Part shown: positions 62,853-64,000 of the stretch, in pieces
Numbering within the stretch: position 1 is the first letter of the stretch
Layout: each line of letters begins with the position of its first letter
From: Streptomyces griseomycini
GTDB lineage: Bacteria; Actinomycetota; Actinomycetes; Streptomycetales; Streptomycetaceae
Reading direction: 5' to 3'
NCBI RefSeq assembly: GCF_014203535.1
Contig: NZ_JACHJI010000001.1
Coordinates: 744,001 to 808,000, forward strand
DNA: 64,000 nucleotides
Position numbers and translations under genes: made by a program
Notes under the pieces: generated by a model
What the model saw: only the letters and a program-made list of their open reading frames with translations
Database searches by the model: none
What the model was told of the DNA's origin: nothing

Positions 62853-63860
62853 TCAGGGAACCGGCTCCACCTCCCGGTACGGCGAGGGGATCGCGTGCAG
62901 GGTGAGCTGGTCGCGGATGCGCTGCACCAGCGTCTGCCACTGCCGGGTGAATCCGGGCCGTTCCTCCAGCGCGTCCCACAGCGGGGCGAGTTCCTTCGCC
63001 ACCCGGGCCCGTGGCATCCACAGGTGCAGCAGGTGGTCGACGGCGGGCCGCAGCGCCCTGACGACGGGGGGAAGACCGTCCCCCGTCGGCGGCCGCGGCC
63101 GGGCCGGCGGCGGCGCGGATCCCAGGCGGATGCCGTCCAGGATGCGGACCACGGTGGTGAGCAGCCAGTCGTGCAGGGCGAGGTCGTCGCAGAGTCCGGC
63201 GATCTCGGCGCTGCGGACGCCCTCGGGGACCCGCAGCCGCAGGGTGCGCAGTTCGTCCTCGGCGAGGGTGAACCGCTCGATCGACGGGCCGTCGCCGGGG
63301 TCCGCGGGCAGGGCCACCCAACGGAGCCGGGTGGGGCGGGACTTGAGGGGCGGCCGCTGGTCGAGCAGGGGGTGGCGCAGCAGTCGTGTGAGCAGGCCGT
63401 CGGCGATCAGGCCGACGTCGAGTTCGCCGTGCCGTCCACCGCCGAGCAGTCCTTGGGCGACCGCCTCGCGGGGCAGTCTCCCGAGCGGCTCGACCACGCC
63501 GGGCCGCACCAGGTAGTGGCCCCAGGGCCGTCGGTGGTCGGGGCCGGCGGCGGGGACGCGGAAGTACGCGGAGCTCTGCAGGACGCGCCCTTCGGTGAGC
63601 GAGGCCCGTGCGGCGACCGTGCCGACCGCGCGGACCCGGGAGCCGTTGGCGCTGGGCAGGGGGCAGTCGACGCCGGTGAGGGTGTCGGGGGAACGCCCGT
63701 AGAGGTTGGGGCGTTCGGAGAGCAGGACCCGCTCGTCGGCGCGCAGTCCGAGGAGTTGGGCGGCGGCCCGGCTGTCGAGCGCCTGCCGGGCGGGCAGCAG
63801 GCAGGTGCGGACCTCGCCGCAGGCGAGCACGGCGCGCGGTGCGCTCTCCCCCGGCCGCAC
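62853..63860 (-). CDS. SCO2521-like family protein of unknown function
   Basis: A 335-aa protein with ACGEVRTCLLPARQALDSRA near the start, SERPNLYGRSPDTLTGVDCP, GRVLQSSAYFRVP, and a Pro/Arg-rich stretch about 255-270. I recall this as the family named for S. coelicolor SCO2521, which lies in a conserved neighbourhood with SCO2522, a variant P-loop protein (SCO2523) and a methyltransferase (SCO2525). No catalytic motif is visible. The GTG at 63860 follows GGGGGC by six bases and is one base from the stop of the upstream gene, so the two are coupled. Confidence 0.7.
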   Translation of the reverse strand: MRPGESAPRAVLACGEVRTCLLPARQALDSRAAAQLLGLRADERVLLSERPNLYGRSPDTLTGVDCPLPSANGSRVRAVGTVAARASLTEGRVLQSSAYFRVPAAGPDHRRPWGHYLVRPGVVEPLGRLPREAVAQGLLGGGRHGELDVGLIADGLLTRLLRHPLLDQRPPLKSRPTRLRWVALPADPGDGPSIERFTLAEDELRTLRLRVPEGVRSAEIAGLCDDLALHDWLLTTVVRILDGIRLGSAPPPARPRPPTGDGLPPVVRALRPAVDHLLHLWMPRARVAKELAPLWDALEERPGFTRQWQTLVQRIRDQLTLHAIPSPYREVEPVP

Positions 63861-63861
63861 G

Positions 63862-64000
63862 TCACGCCCCCGCGTAGAAGACGTAGGAGATGCGCTCGGC
63901 CACCGAGTCGGGGACGGCCACGGCCTCGTGGGCGGACCGTTCGGCGACCTGGTGCAGCGCCTCGGGGTCCACCTCGGTCTGGTCGAGGATCACCCGGACG
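63862..64000 (-). CDS. C-terminal end of the upstream gene (SCO2522-like), cut by the window edge
   Basis: Forty-five codons remain (VILDQTEVDPEALHQVAERS ... RISYVFYAGA), ending in TGA at 63862-63864. The frame has normal codon bias. By position it should be the SCO2522-like partner. Too little is present to describe its domain. Confidence 0.6.
   Translation of the reverse strand, partial: VRVILDQTEVDPEALHQVAERSAHEAVAVPDSVAERISYVFYAGA

Overview
This is a chromosomal window from a Streptomyces or a very close relative. The evidence is very high GC with strong third-position GC bias, frequent GTG starts, ATGA and GTGA start/stop overlaps, and core genes in the order I remember from the S. coelicolor chromosome around hrdA, dnaG, nirBD, ppdK, dusB, glyS, znuACB-zur, uppS and recO. 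Most of it is core genome. I see no secondary-metabolite cluster and no CRISPR array. Statements about S. coelicolor orthologues come from memory, not from a search.

Layout. 0.6-2.9 kb: a MarR regulator upstream of a 14-helix drug exporter. 3.4-3.8 kb: a tRNA with a CAT anticodon and two tandem tRNA-Asn genes. 4-10 kb: a YtxH-like protein, a degenerate FGGY kinase, a heterodimeric ABC exporter and a small glycine-zipper protein. 9.9-12.9 kb: the sigma factor HrdA, divergent from a coupled pair that includes an AbiEii-type nucleotidyltransferase. 12.9-18.7 kb: dnaG, an 80-bp tandem repeat, a ferredoxin-reductase-like flavoprotein, a dGTPase-like protein and a CbiX-type chelatase. 18.9-33 kb: assimilatory nitrate/nitrite reduction (nasA, a flavoprotein, nirB, nirD, plus the siroheme-type chelatase), interspersed with a SoxR-controlled FMN reductase, a class F sortase with a secreted neighbour, and an HxlR/imine-reductase-like divergent pair. 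33-45 kb: secreted proteins, ppdK, a membrane sulfatase, dusB, an MFS pseudogene, a LysE exporter and glyS. 44.8-48 kb: the zinc uptake operon znuA-znuC-znuB-zur. 48-50 kb: uppS, recO and two small coupled genes.

The accessory part is at 50.6-52.9 kb. An IS701-family element has inserted into a CTAG that is also the stop codon of a small gene. Inside that IS, exactly at the end of its transposase gene, sits a second 825-bp element. It has its own imperfect inverted repeats and a 5-bp target duplication, and it carries a membrane-protein gene but no transposase. From 53 to 57 kb there is an ArsR-type regulator under a perfect 34-bp palindrome and a MoxR ATPase/VWA pair resembling RavA-ViaA. 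From 57 kb to the end there is a LuxR-type two-component system downstream of an MMPL exporter, then the start of a poorly characterised Streptomyces cluster (SCO2521/SCO2522-like) that runs off the right edge.

How the genes work together. NasA, NirBD and the chelatase would take nitrate to ammonium, and GlnR-like half-sites in an 11-bp phase precede nasA and the nir operon. ZnuACB and Zur form a self-regulated zinc circuit with a Zur box overlapping the znuA start. Two stress or metal genes, the FMN reductase and znuA, look leaderless, with their -10 regions seven bases before the ATG.
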